Below are positions 1 through 11,837 of a DNA stretch of 64,000 bases, one piece after another; position 1 is the first letter of the stretch; each line of letters starts with the position of its first letter. The stretch is taken from NCBI GenBank assembly GCA_963682025.1, contig OY821519.1:145494312-145558311 (forward strand), in the 5' to 3' direction. Position numbers and translations under genes: made by a program. This DNA comes from Cordilura impudica (Eukaryota; Arthropoda; Insecta; Diptera; Scathophagidae). Below the pieces are notes generated by a model. It was not told the origin of the DNA, searched no databases, and was given only the letters and a program-made list of their open reading frames with translations.

Positions 1-314
1 CCGTTTTATCCCGATTTTGACCAAGCGTATGTTATTTGAAAGGTATTTGTTTTTTGATGTTTTCCAGATTTACAGATTTTTAAATTTTTTTCTTTATTTT
101 GAGTAAATTGCATTTAAAATTGCTACTAACACATACACAAAGTTATACATATACTAGTCACACACATTAAATATGTTAATGTGTTTGTTAATGATTTAGT
201 TATCTTCATTCTCAATAATAATAAACCAAAAAATGTTGGTTTGTGAATTGCCTAAGTTGAAAAATAATATTGCCTAGAAATTTCACTCGAATTTCGAACG
301 CTGGAATCTGCTAG
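1..314 (+). mobile_element. Short non-autonomous Helitron, family 1, truncated at window edge
   Basis: The sequence matches 50524-50929 and 58342-58568: CCAGATTTACAGATTTTTA, then TTGGTTTGTGAATTG, then CTCGAATTTCGAACGC (hairpin-like). It ends in CTAG at 311-314 followed by T, the classic Helitron 3' terminus at an A/T target. The 5' end is outside the window. There is no coding capacity. Confidence 0.65.
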
Positions 315-410
315 TAATATTTAATTTGTTTAATTGTTTCCACCATTTGGTTGATAGTAAAGAATTGAGAATATGTCAGCAATATGTAATATATAAAAAT
401 ATATAATAAT

Positions 411-576
411 ATATGTGACTTTCTCCGAGAAAAGGGACCTAGTGTGTCAAAAAACGGGTTGTGTCAAAAACGATGGATTCTGGTACCTAAAACGGTGTAG
501 AAACTTTAAATGCGTTTTTTTCTCAAAACTTAATTTTCACACACTAGGTCCCTTTTCTCGGGGAAGGTCACATATA
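411..576. mobile_element. MITE with about 37-bp near-perfect terminal inverted repeats
   Basis: The left arm (411-447) contains TTCTCCGAGAAAAGGGACC. The right arm (538-574) contains its inverse, GGTCCCTTTTCTCGGGGAA, with only about two differences. The arms enclose about 90 bp with no coding potential. The element sits in TA-rich DNA (ATATATAA runs on both sides), so the target duplication cannot be read. The superfamily is not assigned. Confidence 0.6.
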
Positions 577-849
577 TAAAATATTATATATATATAATAT
601 ATAATGATATATACAATATATAATAATATATAGATGGGCAACTTTTCCACGTTATGCAGAAGAAATTAGTCAAATATATTTTTTGTCTCACTCAAAGTTT
701 TTTTGACCTCAGAACCTGTTCTTGCTACTTCGTCTGCTTAAAAATCCCTATGGCCGGGGACATATACATGAATAATCACGCAATAGCGGCTTAGCTTTAG
801 AAGTTCTTTCTTGCACTGTTCCACCAGTACGAAAGATGTTACATGAGAG

Positions 850-1145
850 TTATTAGTGATTTTGATTTTGGCGTTTTTCGTTTTTTGCAATTTTTTTATT
901 CGCGATTTTCGGTTTTGGCAATATTTGTTTTAGGCTATTTTCGGTTTTGGAGATTTTCGGCTTTAGGGGGTTTTGTTTTTTCTTTAAATTTTTGATTTTG
1001 GCGACTTTTTATTTTTGACGATTTTTGTTATTCGCGATTTTCGGTTTTGAAAGATTTTTGTTTTTTATTATTTTTGATTTTGGCGGCTTTTGTTATTCGC
1101 GATTTTCAGTTTTGACGATTTTTGACTTTGGCAATTTTTATTTTT
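850..1145 (+). repeat. Degenerate T-rich minisatellite (GATTTTTGGTTTTGGC-like)
   Basis: Repeated variants of GATTTTCGGTTTTGGCGA run for about 300 bp with irregular period. The sequence is strongly strand-asymmetric (almost no A). Open frames here are low-complexity and not genes. Confidence 0.6.
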
Positions 1146-1146
1146 A

Positions 1147-1852
1147 TACCCTCCACACCTCAGTGGCAGAGGGTATATATAGGTTTGTCATTCCGTTTGT
1201 AACACATCGAAAATCAAATTTCCGACCCCATAAAGTATAAATATTCTTGATCCTTATAACAGCCCGAGTCGATATAGCGATGTCCCTCTGTCCGTCTGTA
1301 CGTCCGTCCGTCTGTCTGTTGAAATCACCAAAATTTGAGAAAAATCTGTGCAATATTTTTGTTTTTGATACATTTAAGTGAAGATCGGGAAGCAGCTTCA
1401 TATGGGGGCTATGACTAAGAATTGTCCTATAGAGTAAATTTTTAGACTATTGATTGGTGGGTGTAATAAACACACACAAACCCAATTTGACCGAGATCTA
1501 TAAGACAATTTAAGTCGATTTCATAGGGGTCATTTGTATGGGGACTATGTCTGAACATGCACCGATTATCACCAATTTCAATAGCGTTCATGCTATGGCC
1601 GATAGAAGCTTATATGCCAAATTTCATCAAAATATATTCATATTTGCTACCTGTAGTGTGATTACAAAGTTTACATGGACACACAGACAGACGGACGGAG
1701 GACGCACGGACGGACGGACGGGCATCGCTAAATCGACTCAGAAAATGATTCTGAGTCGACCGGTATAATAAAAGTTGGGTCTCGTCCAAATATTTTTGGT
1801 AGTTACAAACATCAGGACGAAGTCGTTATACCCTGACTACATAGTGATATAA
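1147..1852 (+). repeat. TATACCC-type interspersed repeat with CCGTCCGTCTGT runs
   Basis: Starts with the stem-loop TATACCCTCCACACC...GAGGGTATA and ends near TTATACCCTGACTACATAG. The interior holds GTCCGTCTGTACGTCCGTCC, then GATCGGGAAGCAGCTTC, and an inverted ACGGACGGACGGAC run. Related copies are at 4205, 7231, 26204, 28136, 38346, 40940 and 48069. It has no reverse transcriptase or transposase reading frame. I cannot assign it to a named family. Confidence 0.6.
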
Positions 1853-1861
1853 GGTGTAAAA

Positions 1862-2115
1862 AATAACTTTAGAACATCAAATCGACTTAAAAGTTGGTTA
1901 ACTGTAGCTTCTAGCGAAAGCCAACGTGTTTGTAAAGGGTGTAGCATTTGACGCGGATAACAATCTAATAGTATTTGCAGGTCCTTAAACAAATCTTTCC
2001 TCTTTGAACTATTTTGTTTAAAATTATAAATATCCCTTGGACCAAGTTCGATATAATTTGACAAAAAACCACACGCATAATTTGCACACAACGCAAATGA
2101 ATAGCAAATACATTT
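1862..2115 (-). pseudogene. hAT-like transposase remnant
   Basis: The minus-strand translation gives SFALCANYAC, then ELGPRDIYNFKQNSSKRKDL, then LLDCYPRQMLHPLQTRWLSL. This matches the core of the hAT-derived transposases related to ZMYM/FAM200 proteins (PxxLLHPxQTRWLSLE motif), by recall of the family. Only about 80 codons remain. The 3' side is cut by the TATACCC repeat ending near 1852, and the last residues of the open frame (TPYITM) come from that repeat. On the other side the frame decays near 2115. No catalytic residues can be confirmed. Confidence 0.6.
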
Positions 2116-2307
2116 CCATATAAAATGAATTATATATTTATTTCATTATAAATAAAAATAAAATAAAAAACTTAATTAAATAATTTCAAAAAACTGTTTT
2201 TTTTTTTTGGCAAAATCTGAAAACCTTTTCAGTACATAAAAAACTTCAATAAAAAGATAAATTTTCACAAATGGCAACACTGGTGGTTGAACATAATAGT
2301 TGTACAA

Positions 2308-2965
2308 GAAAAAATGAAAACGAAAAATGGAAAATGAAAAAGGGAAAATGAAACATGAAAAATGCAAAATGAAAAATGGAAAATGAAAACTGGAAAATAG
2401 AAAATGAAAAATGTAGAATGGAAAATGCAAAATGGAAAAAGGAAAATGGAGATGAAAATTGAAAAAAAAAATGAAAAATGTAGAATGGAAAATAGAAAAT
2501 TAAAAATGGAGAATGGAAAATGGAAAATGAAAAATGGAAAATGAAAAACGGAAAATGGAAAATGAAAAATGAAAAATTAAATATTAAAAATTAAAAATTA
2601 AAAATTAAAAATTAAAAATTAAAAATTAAAAATTAAAAACTAAAAATTAAAAATTAAAAATTAAAAATTAAAAATTAAAAATTAAAAATTAAAAATTAAA
2701 AATTAAAAATTAAAAATTAAAAATTAAAAATTAAAAATTAAAAATTAAAAATTAAAAATTAAAAATTAAAAATTAAAAATTAAAAATTAGAAATTAAAAT
2801 TTAAAATTTAAAAATTAAAAATTTAAAATTAAAAAAAAATAAAAAATAAAAATTGAAAACTAAAAATTAAAAATTAAAAATTAAACAATTAAAAATTAAA
2901 AATTTAAAACTAAAAATAAAAAATTAAAAATTAAAAAAAAGAATTAAAAATTAAAAATTAAAATT
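2308..2965 (+). repeat. Simple-sequence block: (AAAATGG)n followed by (AAAAATT)n
   Basis: From about 2308 to 2575 the sequence is runs of GAAAATGGAAAATG variants. From about 2576 to 2965 it is an almost pure 7-bp repeat AAAAATT, nearly perfect from 2582 to about 2785 and degenerating afterwards. No gene is present. The open frame on the minus strand here is low-complexity. Confidence 0.9.
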
Positions 2966-3663
2966 AAATTATATCGATAAATTTTTCGAAATCGCTCGGA
3001 GTCAAGGTGGTGTAGGATATAAAAATCGTCAACCAATGGCAATCGGTTTTTATATTGTAAGTACTTACCTGAGATGACAAGTGCTTTTTAAACCGTTTAG
3101 TGATCTAATTAATTTTATTATTTATTCTCCTTAATTTCATATTATAAAAATATGTTATTTAACATAAAGGGTGATAACTAAAAAATACGAATTTTTCATT
3201 CAATGATTATGATTGAGAAAAAAGGAATGAAAACTAAACTAAAAAAACTAAAGGCAAAAGTTTATGCAGAAATAGACCCCTTGGTGAGAGCGCTGTGGTT
3301 CCTCTAAAAACAGAAACATCAGACAGTATTGCGCTACATACAAATCGAGTTACTTATCTTATCGAATGGAAAGCGATTAAGAAGAACACACCTTGGCCGT
3401 AACCTCATTGCAGCCATGATATCAACGGAATAATCGAGAGGAGGTGTTATTGTCACTCAAACTTTTTTCAATTTCCAATTAAATTGTTATCTGCAATGAC
3501 TATACACAAATCGCTTGATCAAATTCTTCAAATTTTTCGGAAAACATTTAGAAACGTCATGTTTTATTCACGGTAACCTACTATCGGGTACATCGGGTAC
3601 AATGTGGGAAAAATTTACTTTAATGGCTTTTGATATATTTTTGACGTTTTCAAATATATGTAA

Positions 3664-3718
3664 GTACATATAATATGTATATTTAAGCAGCCCGAGCAAT
3701 GCTCGGTATGGAAGCTAG
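3664..3718 (+). mobile_element. Helitron 3' terminus (second family)
   Basis: CCCGAGCAATGCTCGG forms a GC-rich hairpin about 10 bp before a terminal CTAG (3715-3718), followed by T. This is the diagnostic Helitron 3' structure. The 5' end was not located. Sequence from about 3000 to 3660 could belong to it but shows no coding remnant. Confidence 0.55.
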
Positions 3719-3727
3719 TAATATCCT

Positions 3728-3926
3728 CTACACACAGAAAACAGATTTATTGTAGCTAATAAACAAATTTCGAGTTAAATGCGAATAAGCTTCTGTTGTC
3801 GTAACAGTAAATGTTTTATCATAATAGAAAATATGTAGCCCCTCTTAAATTTGGGGCGATATAATTGTAAATATAATTATTAAACATTTGAATAATTCGG
3901 TTGGTGAACTTATTTTCTGTGTGTAG
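3728..3926. mobile_element. 199-bp MITE with CTACACACAGAAAA terminal inverted repeats
   Basis: Ends CTACACACAGAAAA (3728-3741) and TTTTCTGTGTGTAG (3913-3926) are perfect inverse copies. The same termini bound the 1.7-kb element at 18549-20284, so this looks like its short non-autonomous relative. It lies 10 bp after the Helitron 3' end. The target duplication is not clear. Confidence 0.65.
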
Positions 3927-4204
3927 CAAAAAGACTCATATTTTCATTGTTTCCAAAGAAAGAACTTCTTAAGCTGTTCATATTAAGCTGTTATGAAAAA
4001 ACTTAACTTTCAAATCTAAACAATATCGAATAAATATTGAGAATATCCGAAATAATATTGGGAATTACAAATTTATATTGAGAAATCTAAAATAAAATAT
4101 CAAGTTGATATTGGGAACAGCATAATTTATATGAAAGTAGGTAGAAAAAATCTTGAAATGATATTGGAAAAAGAAAAGAAAAATTTATATTGAAAATAAA
4201 AATT

Positions 4205-4700
4205 TTAAAAAGAACAAGTAAGAAAATTGTAGTCGGTCTAGACCGACTACAGGTAACCCTATCACATGCGTTTTGAGAATTGGCCATATTTAGTTAAATC
4301 ACTTCTTTTTTGCGAAAACATATACAAACCAAATTTGAAAAAAATCTGTCAAATATTTATTTTTTATTTTTTTATAGGTTTAAGTGAAGATGGGGAAGCA
4401 GCTTTACATGTCCTATATGGTTTATTTTTTTAGACTGCTCATTAATGAGTGTAACAAACACATACAAACCCAATTTGAACAAAACCTTTATGATAATTGG
4501 AATTTTATGACAGTTTAAGTCGAACATGCACCATGGAAGCTGATAAACCAAATTTCATCAATATAATATATTTGCGACCTGTAATTTGATTACAAGGTTT
4601 ATATGGACGCACAAACGGACAGACGGACGCACGGTATAATAAAAGATGGGTCTAGATCAAATATTTTTGGTAGCTACAAACATCAGCACAAAGTCATTTT
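4205..4700 (+). repeat. TATACCC-type repeat, truncated copy with terminal palindrome
   Basis: Begins AACAAGTAAGAAAATT and the perfect palindrome TAGTCGGTCTAGACCGACTA (about 4233-4252). It continues with the GGGGAAGCAGCTTTACATG block and the ACGGACAGACGGACGC run. The distal TATACCC stem-loop is lost (AGCACAAAGTCATTTTAAAA). Confidence 0.55.
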
Positions 4701-6536
4701 AAAATTATATCATAAACGTAGATTTAAAAAATATCTATTGACAAGAAAATGTAATTTTCAGGATCCGTGTAAGAAAAATTCCGCCCTATGAAAAGCACAT
4801 TTTAAATTCATTGGATGCCCAATTTTTGCTTGTTTTATATAGAAATTACAGTTAATCTATAACTAAAATACTATTATTGTCCATGATCACCAGTGAATTC
4901 AAGTTTCTTGAAAATTCCTCTATATGACTTTTGTACCGATTTCAGATCAAGTTGTTTGCACAATTATTGGCTCACTTTAATTTCCAACAACAAAGAATTA
5001 TGATATACTATGACAAATTTGTGAGACTATATTTTTTGGGGGATAATATTTCTTTTTCTGTCTGCTAAGAACTTCTCTGTTTTTTTCGCATAATGAGATG
5101 ATGCCTTTGCTGATACCAAAACCCGACATTATCATCAACCTATATATCACCCATGGAGTAGTTCTTTGTAATGTCCCAAGTAAAAATCTATTAAATAACG
5201 TTCTTCATCCAAATTGTGGAACTAATTCAAATTATACGGCTACCAAAATTTTAAGGGTTTTCTATATTCTTTTCTGTATTTAAAGATGGCGGTGAATTAC
5301 AATATACGAAATTTTTCACTCTAGCTGAACATAAAAAGCGAGTCAGAGAATGATTAAGATACAAGTACAATTTCGAAATTTTTATTTTACAACAATTTCT
5401 TCTTAATTATCCCGTAGTACGTAGAAACTGGAACTTCCTCTAATTTTAAATAGTTGAGAGTAAAGTTTTATATCAAACTGTTATTGCCTGTATAAGTAGA
5501 ATTCTACAATTTATCTTATTTTTTAATGACAACAATTTTCAACTTACGTCTAAATATTGCAAAGTATTACAGATTTCAAAAAGAAAATACATATGATTAT
5601 TTGCAATCATTGTCAATTTAATTGATTGAAATGTGTTTAAATGACGGTCAACTTTTTCTAATTTCTTAGTTATCACCCGTTATATACAACCAACCCCTTT
5701 GATGTATAAACATACCACCCCAGACATATTTGATATTCTTAACGTAAAATTACTTACATTTCCCTGTAACTGCTTATTTCGTCTGACCCATTTATATGAA
5801 ATGTGGTCTTTTTAGCTTACGCCACCATTAGACAGACTGTATTTTATTTAAACTTCTATAAAGTATTATTCGTTTCACTATATTAAAGGACATTAAACCT
5901 TTGTCATTGAGTTTGGGTGTAGTCAAAATAACTGTTATTTAATTGTCTGCTTTATTACAGACACCATAACTTTTTCTTATACTGTATATATCAGCGGATT
6001 GTAGAAGTTATAAAATGATTGGGCCATCACGGGAATTTTTTAAATTTGTTGGATTGCTGGTTATCATAATCATTGTCACTTCTTTATAGGTAAAATCACT
6101 GCCATTATGACAAGGAATTCAAAAAATGCTCATTGGTAAGACAAATTTAAAGTCGATGCTGCTAACATTGCACTGTCAACAGTGGTCCTTCTGATTTCAG
6201 TTTAGGTAGTAAAATGTCTACATAATCTATATTGTATATAAAACAAGGTTGGATTAGTTACACCAGTTATAACTCAAGAACGGCTGGACCGATTTTAATT
6301 ATTTTTCATTTGTTGAATTCTTTCTGGCCCCAAATAGCAGAATAACTATTAATATATCTGAAAAAATAAGTGGGTGTGTCAAAGTAAACTTTCAATATCC
6401 TATATCTTGACTACTATAACAGGGAAAGTAACGATACTTTGTGTGATTTCACAGGTTATTCTCTTATTAATATTAGTAGCCGCGCTGTAACTGGACGGGT
6501 TCGGATACTTGGGCATAGACCTCCCTAATGCAGAAA
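4700..6536. other. AT-rich stretch with no recognised feature
   Basis: Only short, unconserved open frames are present on either strand (the longest about 60 codons at 5098-5283, without homology I recognise). There are no terminal repeats, RNA gene motifs or transposase motifs. Confidence 0.5.
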
Positions 6537-6812
6537 TTACAGAAAGAGTGCATTTTCACATTTACTTTTTAAAATCACTTGATTTGCCAGGTCTTTCAAA
6601 ACATTTATATTCCTGAAAGTTAGATCACCAATTATACTGCTTCGAAACCTAAATTCGCCAAAATTATATAAGGAACGCGGCTCGTTTTGAAAAAAATATT
6701 GGGAAACATTATCGAATTCGGCAAGATTCACAATGACTCCAACAGATTCTCCAATTGCATTTAAAGTCTTAAAAATCCCAATTCGTTTGGCATGTGCAAT
6801 ACCCATCAACAA
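6537..6812 (-). CDS. Unrecognised minus-strand open frame (91 codons)
   Basis: The frame reads MLMGIAHAKRIGIFKTLNAI and continues to CENALFL. It is less AT-biased in composition than surrounding sequence and looks protein-like, with mixed charged and hydrophobic residues. I recognise no family. No splice-site pair or neighbouring exon could be identified, and the upstream minus-strand sequence has stops. It may be a fragment of a transposon protein or a decayed gene copy. No function is proposed. Confidence 0.25.
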   Translation of the reverse strand: MLMGIAHAKRIGIFKTLNAIGESVGVIVNLAEFDNVSQYFFQNEPRSLYNFGEFRFRSSIIGDLTFRNINVLKDLANQVILKSKCENALFL

Positions 6813-7230
6813 ATCCCAATGCCAGTCAATTCAAGAATGTGGCTTGGACTTGGTCAATCATATGTAGCCTGCTCCAGGGTTGTTTGTAAATATACGCCGA
6901 AAATGGCGTATAAATTGCTTTACAATAAATTACTATTTAATGTGAAACAAAATTAAATCTATTAAATCAAAAATAAAATCTGTATTTAAAATAAAATTTT
7001 CATTTTTAAATACATATCAACACAAATCTGGGTATAAAATAATTATTTTAGGTAGAACAACATTTGTCACGTCAGCTAAATATACACAAACATATAATAT
7101 ACATATATACATATATATGTACGCATGTGCTTAATACGTTTTTCTAAATTTTATTTTCAACGTATTCTAATGATGTTGTTTAAGCTAGTTGAGGATACAT
7201 TTGCACATTCTATTATGAAGCACAGTTGTT

Positions 7231-7612
7231 TTTATACCCTATATGAACATCTGTGATTCAGGGTATAATGAGTTTGTGCTGATTTTTGTAACTACCAAAA
7301 AATATCTGAACAATATCGTATCATTTTCATATTCAATTTTGCTATGTCCGTCTGTCCGTCTGTCCGTGTGTCTGTGTCCATGTAACCCTAATGATTAAAC
7401 TACAGGTCGCAAATGTGAATATATTTCGATGAAAGCTTAAGTTTTTATGAAATCGACATAAATTTCTCTAAAAATCAAGTTATCATAAAATTTGATGTAA
7501 GTTTGTCTACTGTACTCATTAATTAGTACTCAAAAAATAAACCCTGCAGGACCATATTTAGTCATAGTCCCCATATAAATCTACTTCCCGATCTTCACTT
7601 AAATCTATAAAA
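7231..7612 (-). repeat. TATACCC-type repeat, inverted copy
   Basis: TTATACCCTATATGAACATC begins the copy. It continues with CCGTCTGTCCGTCTGTCCG, then GGTCGCAAATGTGAATATAT and CTTCCCGATCTTCACTT, in the opposite order to the copy at 1147. It abuts the stem-loop that starts the 3-kb repeat at 7613. Confidence 0.55.
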
Positions 7613-10600
7613 AAAATTAAATTCGGCTGTGCCGAATCTTTGATACCCTCCACCTCGATTTGAGTATTGATAATAAATGTAAACTAAATATTGGAAAAAG
7701 TAAACAATTTGTTAAACTTAATACCAAATTATTTCAGAAAATTCTTTGGGTAGGTTTTCGTCTTTTCTATTATTTCGGTGTTTGCTTTTTGGTCATCGTG
7801 GTTGCTGATCGGCATGCATTTAGGTTATATATCTATATGCATGTGTTTCCGGTTATATGACATAACTTCTCGTTTAATTTAGTTTTTGCTAATTAAATAG
7901 CTCGCCCTAACCTCCATTGCAAAGGTAATGGTTGTGTAGAGTGACTATATGCATTAAATCGTGCTAATTGGAGATGGCTGTATAGTTTCTTTTAACTGGC
8001 CAAATATTTCCCCTTTGCGGCCATATAGGTTGGATGGAGTAACAAAATAATAACCAAAAAAAAACTCTCAACCTTTTTATTAAAATATTGCCATATTTTG
8101 AAAACAAAGAGAATAAATTTATAAATAAATATTCAAATTAGGGATGCCAAACGCAAAAAACCAAATGTCCCAAACATTTTAAATAAAATAATTTGTTCTC
8201 TTTATTTTCTGAAAAACTTCAAATTTTCATCCAAAAAAAATTGTAATAATTTATACATAAATAACATTCTCATCAAATTGCGTTTATTTATGTAACAGTT
8301 TTTAAGTTCGCAATTCTTAAATATCATTTGAGGTTTTCTAAAATTCATTGAATTTAAATTAATGCTTTCTGTAGTGTGATTCTGTAAATTTCAATGATCC
8401 GACCATTGCAAAATATATCGACAGATATTGTTGTTTGCACTAAGGATTAAGTGATTCACTAAGTAGATACATCTTAACGATAGTCGACAAATCTATTTTT
8501 CTATTTATTTAAATTGTAAACGAGTGGCATCTCTGTCAAAATAAGCGAAAAAACCAAGAATTGAAAAAAAACAAATTACTTCGTATTTGACAGGATGATT
8601 TTATGTTTATGTTTAATATCTTTATTTTTTTACTAATATTTCTGTTTATTTATTTGAAAATGAAATAATGAATTGAATATGCTATTTAATTTTTTTATTT
8701 ATAAAAAAAAAATTTTTATTTATTTATGATTTTTATTTATGTATGACGACATTTCAACCTAAAAATTTAAGTTTTTATCGATTGAATAAACAACACAAAA
8801 ACGGTTGTCGTTTAGATAACAACAGCTGACTTTAACAATAGCGAATATCGTTTAAAATTTTTACTGATAATTTTAGAATTTTCTTTTTTTAACGATTCGA
8901 CTATCGTTAAAATAAGTTACTTAATCGCGGTACTGAAAAGTTATTAATTTCTCCTGAATGGCAATATTTTTTTTAAATGCAATCATTTTTTAAATTTAAA
9001 CATATTTGGTGTTTTGTTTTTTTTTTGGAATTTCAATTTGTGTTTTACGAATCAAATTTTTATATTAAAGATGCAATTGATGTCTTCTAAATTTAAAATT
9101 ATTATTTCCGAGGTTTTGATATGATTTTCTGAAATTCAATTAATATTTTATAATATATAATTGGAAATTTTAATTCCAGTTTTTAGAATTGATATTTTCT
9201 AAAATTTGAATGGAAAATTTAAAAAGCGCAATTTTGTATTTATGTGAATAATAGTGCTTTAGTAATTATAAACAATTTTTAAAAATTAGATGTAATTGCA
9301 ATCAGATATTTTGTAGGTAAAGCAGAATAATAGTTCTATATAACTATGTAGAACTGTTTTGAAAGCAAAAAACTGATTGATGAACGCGGTAACTCTATTT
9401 TGTAAAGACAACAAAAAGTTAATATGCCAAACTTATGTTCATATTTGTAAAAGAATAATGAAAAAACTTATGAAATAAAAGATCAGTCCGTGTATACTCC
9501 TAACATTGTTAGGTATAATATCTATTTGAAAATATTGACATTCATGTTAAAATAGAAATAACTATTGCAAAGCTAATTAGAACAAAAATTGTGGCGCCAT
9601 CTACTGTGGCATAGTCACGCTGGGCAAAATGAAGTGACACTCTGTTAATGCAAAAGATATGTATTTTCCCCACAACAAAATATTGCAGAATTTTATGTAA
9701 ATAAAATAATATACCGATTTATTTCTAACATGCAGTTGTTATGGATATACATATATAGAATATATATATATTATTTGTATTATTTAATATGTTTATGTAA
9801 ATATAACACACAAAAAATACATCAAATGTTATTTTTGTGTTTTTCTCTTTAAATAAATTTATACATAAAATTTTTTTTTTTTGCAAAATTTACATTGTTA
9901 CAGCATTATTTGCTTTAGATGTGTCTGCTTGTCGAAAAAATTTTGGATCGATTTTAACCCCTTTCCCGTGACCCATTCGATCTGAAATTTTACAGGCAGG
10001 CTCGTGGTAATGACAGAAATGATCTAACAAATTTTTTGGTGATGCCAAAACAATGGAAACTTTTAAATTTTTCTACCAGATTTAATAAAAAAAAATGTAC
10101 AAAGGATTAGTTTTTATTATATTATTACGACCACAAAAACAACAAGTTCAGCTGTAACAACAACACAACATTTAGAATAACAACAAGAACAATATAGAAA
10201 CATCATATTTTTCATTTTTTTTTTTACTTTTTCAGAGATTTCCCTGGACCTGTTCCACCGATTTAAATAATTTTTGAAACAGAAATCTTTCCATGAATTT
10301 GGTGAATCATTCTCAGTAGCTACACTATTGAGGGCGTGATCGTGACAAGAACAACATAGAAAATTATATTTTTTCAAGACTTTTTTAATTGGTTCTTTAT
10401 TCAAATCTCGGGCCCTAATTAACCGATTTGGACGATTACAAATAGCAAACTTTTCAGGATGTTAGTGAATCGTTTTTTATGTCAACGAGCACCCTAGCTG
10501 CCCGATTGATGCCGTGATCGCGATTTCCACAGACGGACAGACGGACATCGCTATATGAACTCCGGTTGTTATAAGGATCACAAATATATATATTTTATGG

Positions 10601-10682
10601 GGTCCAAAATTTTTTTTCTAATTATTACAAACGGAATGACAAACTTTTATATACCCTCCGCACACTGGCGTGGAGGGTATAA
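7613..10682 (+). repeat. 3-kb dispersed repeat, copy A
   Basis: The repeat starts with the stem-loop AATTCGGCTGTGCCGAATCT and GATACCCTCCACCTCG. It ends with the stem-loop ATACCCTCCGCACACTGG...GGAGGGTAT. About 2.9 kb of it recurs at 18345-24074, apart from two insertions there. Shared landmarks are AGCTCGCCCTAACCTCC, GCGCCATCTACTGTGGCATA, GTCACGCTG and the TTTCCACAGACGGACAGACG run. An internal inverted repeat pairs CTTAACGATAGTCGAC (about 8472) with TCGACTATCGTTAA (about 8897). No open frame over 100 codons remains, so it is non-autonomous or decayed. Confidence 0.75.
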
Positions 10683-10683
10683 A

Positions 10684-10930
10684 AAAATCATGTCAGTCCG
10701 ATCACAGGGGAGATGTGTAAACATCTGGTAATAAATAAAATGCAGAAAACAGCGACAAAAAGGTTATTTCATATAATAATTTTTTCACCAAACAATCATA
10801 AGTCATACCGATTTGTCTTAATGGTCACATCTTACGCGTAAGATGTGACTCTCACATGTACGCTGTTTTTGTGACTGTATTGTGAAATAGAAATTTACCC
10901 CCTGCGCGTATAGATGTTTACACATCAAAA
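10684..10930 (+). mobile_element. Palindrome-centred TIR element, copy 1
   Basis: GATGTGTAAACATCT (10712-10726) and its exact inverse AGATGTTTACACATC (10912-10926) bound the element. The centre is a perfect 26-bp palindrome, GTCACATCTTACG plus its mirror half (10824-10849). An inverted relative at 59313-59690 shares the flanking AAGTCATACCGATTTGTCTT and CCCTGCGCGTATAGAT but has a different central palindrome. There is no coding capacity. Confidence 0.65.
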
Positions 10931-10934
10931 AATC

Positions 10935-11200
10935 AAAAATGTTAGCTAGATTTTTCGCACTTTTTTCTTGTTTTTTTTTTTTTTTTTTTTTTTTTTTTGA
11001 GAAAAATAAGGGACTTTACCAGATATGGTCATGATCTAACATAGTCCCCATATAAAACAAACATACGATATGAACTTTTTCATATCTGCCAGCAAAAAAA
11101 AAAAAATGCAAAAAATACCCCTCAAATTTGGCGTATGCTTATTTGCTAAGACCCATCCTAAGACCCATCCTGTAAATGCATGGTATAGAGTGTCATATAT
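10935..11200 (+). repeat. T run and fragment of a TATACCC-type repeat
   Basis: A long T run (about 10972-10998) is followed by GGGACTTTACCAGATATGGT, AGTCCCCATATAAAAC and GAACTTTTTCATATCTGCC, which match the interior of the repeat at 48069-48857. The rest of 11200-11780 shows nothing I recognise. Confidence 0.5.
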
Positions 11201-11837
11201 GTTAATGTTTTTAATGTTAACATTTTGATGGACCATTGCAAATGTATACGTTAAATAAAACAAGGGATATATACGAGTAAATACCATCCTTTTTCTCTAT
11301 TTTTCCCATAAGTATCAGCAAATTTCTCTGTGTTTTTATTTCAAACTTACAAATACATTTAGAAATATTGTAATTCATAGTTTCCTTTTTACACTCGTAC
11401 GTAACATTTGTTGGTGTTGACAACTTGTCACGTACTTTTGTTAAGGATTTCTAAGACGTCTGAATTATATGTAAATTTCGATACAATTGTAGAATTGTTT
11501 CGATGTTAATGGAAACAAGCAAGAGCATTGTATAGTGCGCCTCATGGCTATAACGTGAAGATTGAGTTTTATGTATGAATACCTATCCAATCTCTAGGGA
11601 ACCGTTGAAATAATTACTCCTCTTGACATTTAGTCTTCATTGGTTTTAATGACAAGGTTCAAGTTGTTGTTGTACAATAAGTGGAATAATTTAAGCATAT
11701 AGACTAAGACTCTAAAAGTATCGTAGTGAATTAAAGAAAAACAAATTTTATTTAATTAAATTCTACCATTAAATGGAGACAGTTTTATTGCGTAGACAGA
11801 CGACAGCTTTAATTTGCATTAGCAGTTTTAATTCAAA

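Noticed and set aside
1147..1852. TATACCC repeats as LTRs of a retrotransposon
   Set aside because: Copies occur in both orientations without paired direct copies, primer-binding site, or gag-pol sequence between them.
2176..2430. 84-codon minus-strand open frame rich in Phe/His
   Set aside because: It is the translation of a simple (AAAATGG)n repeat.
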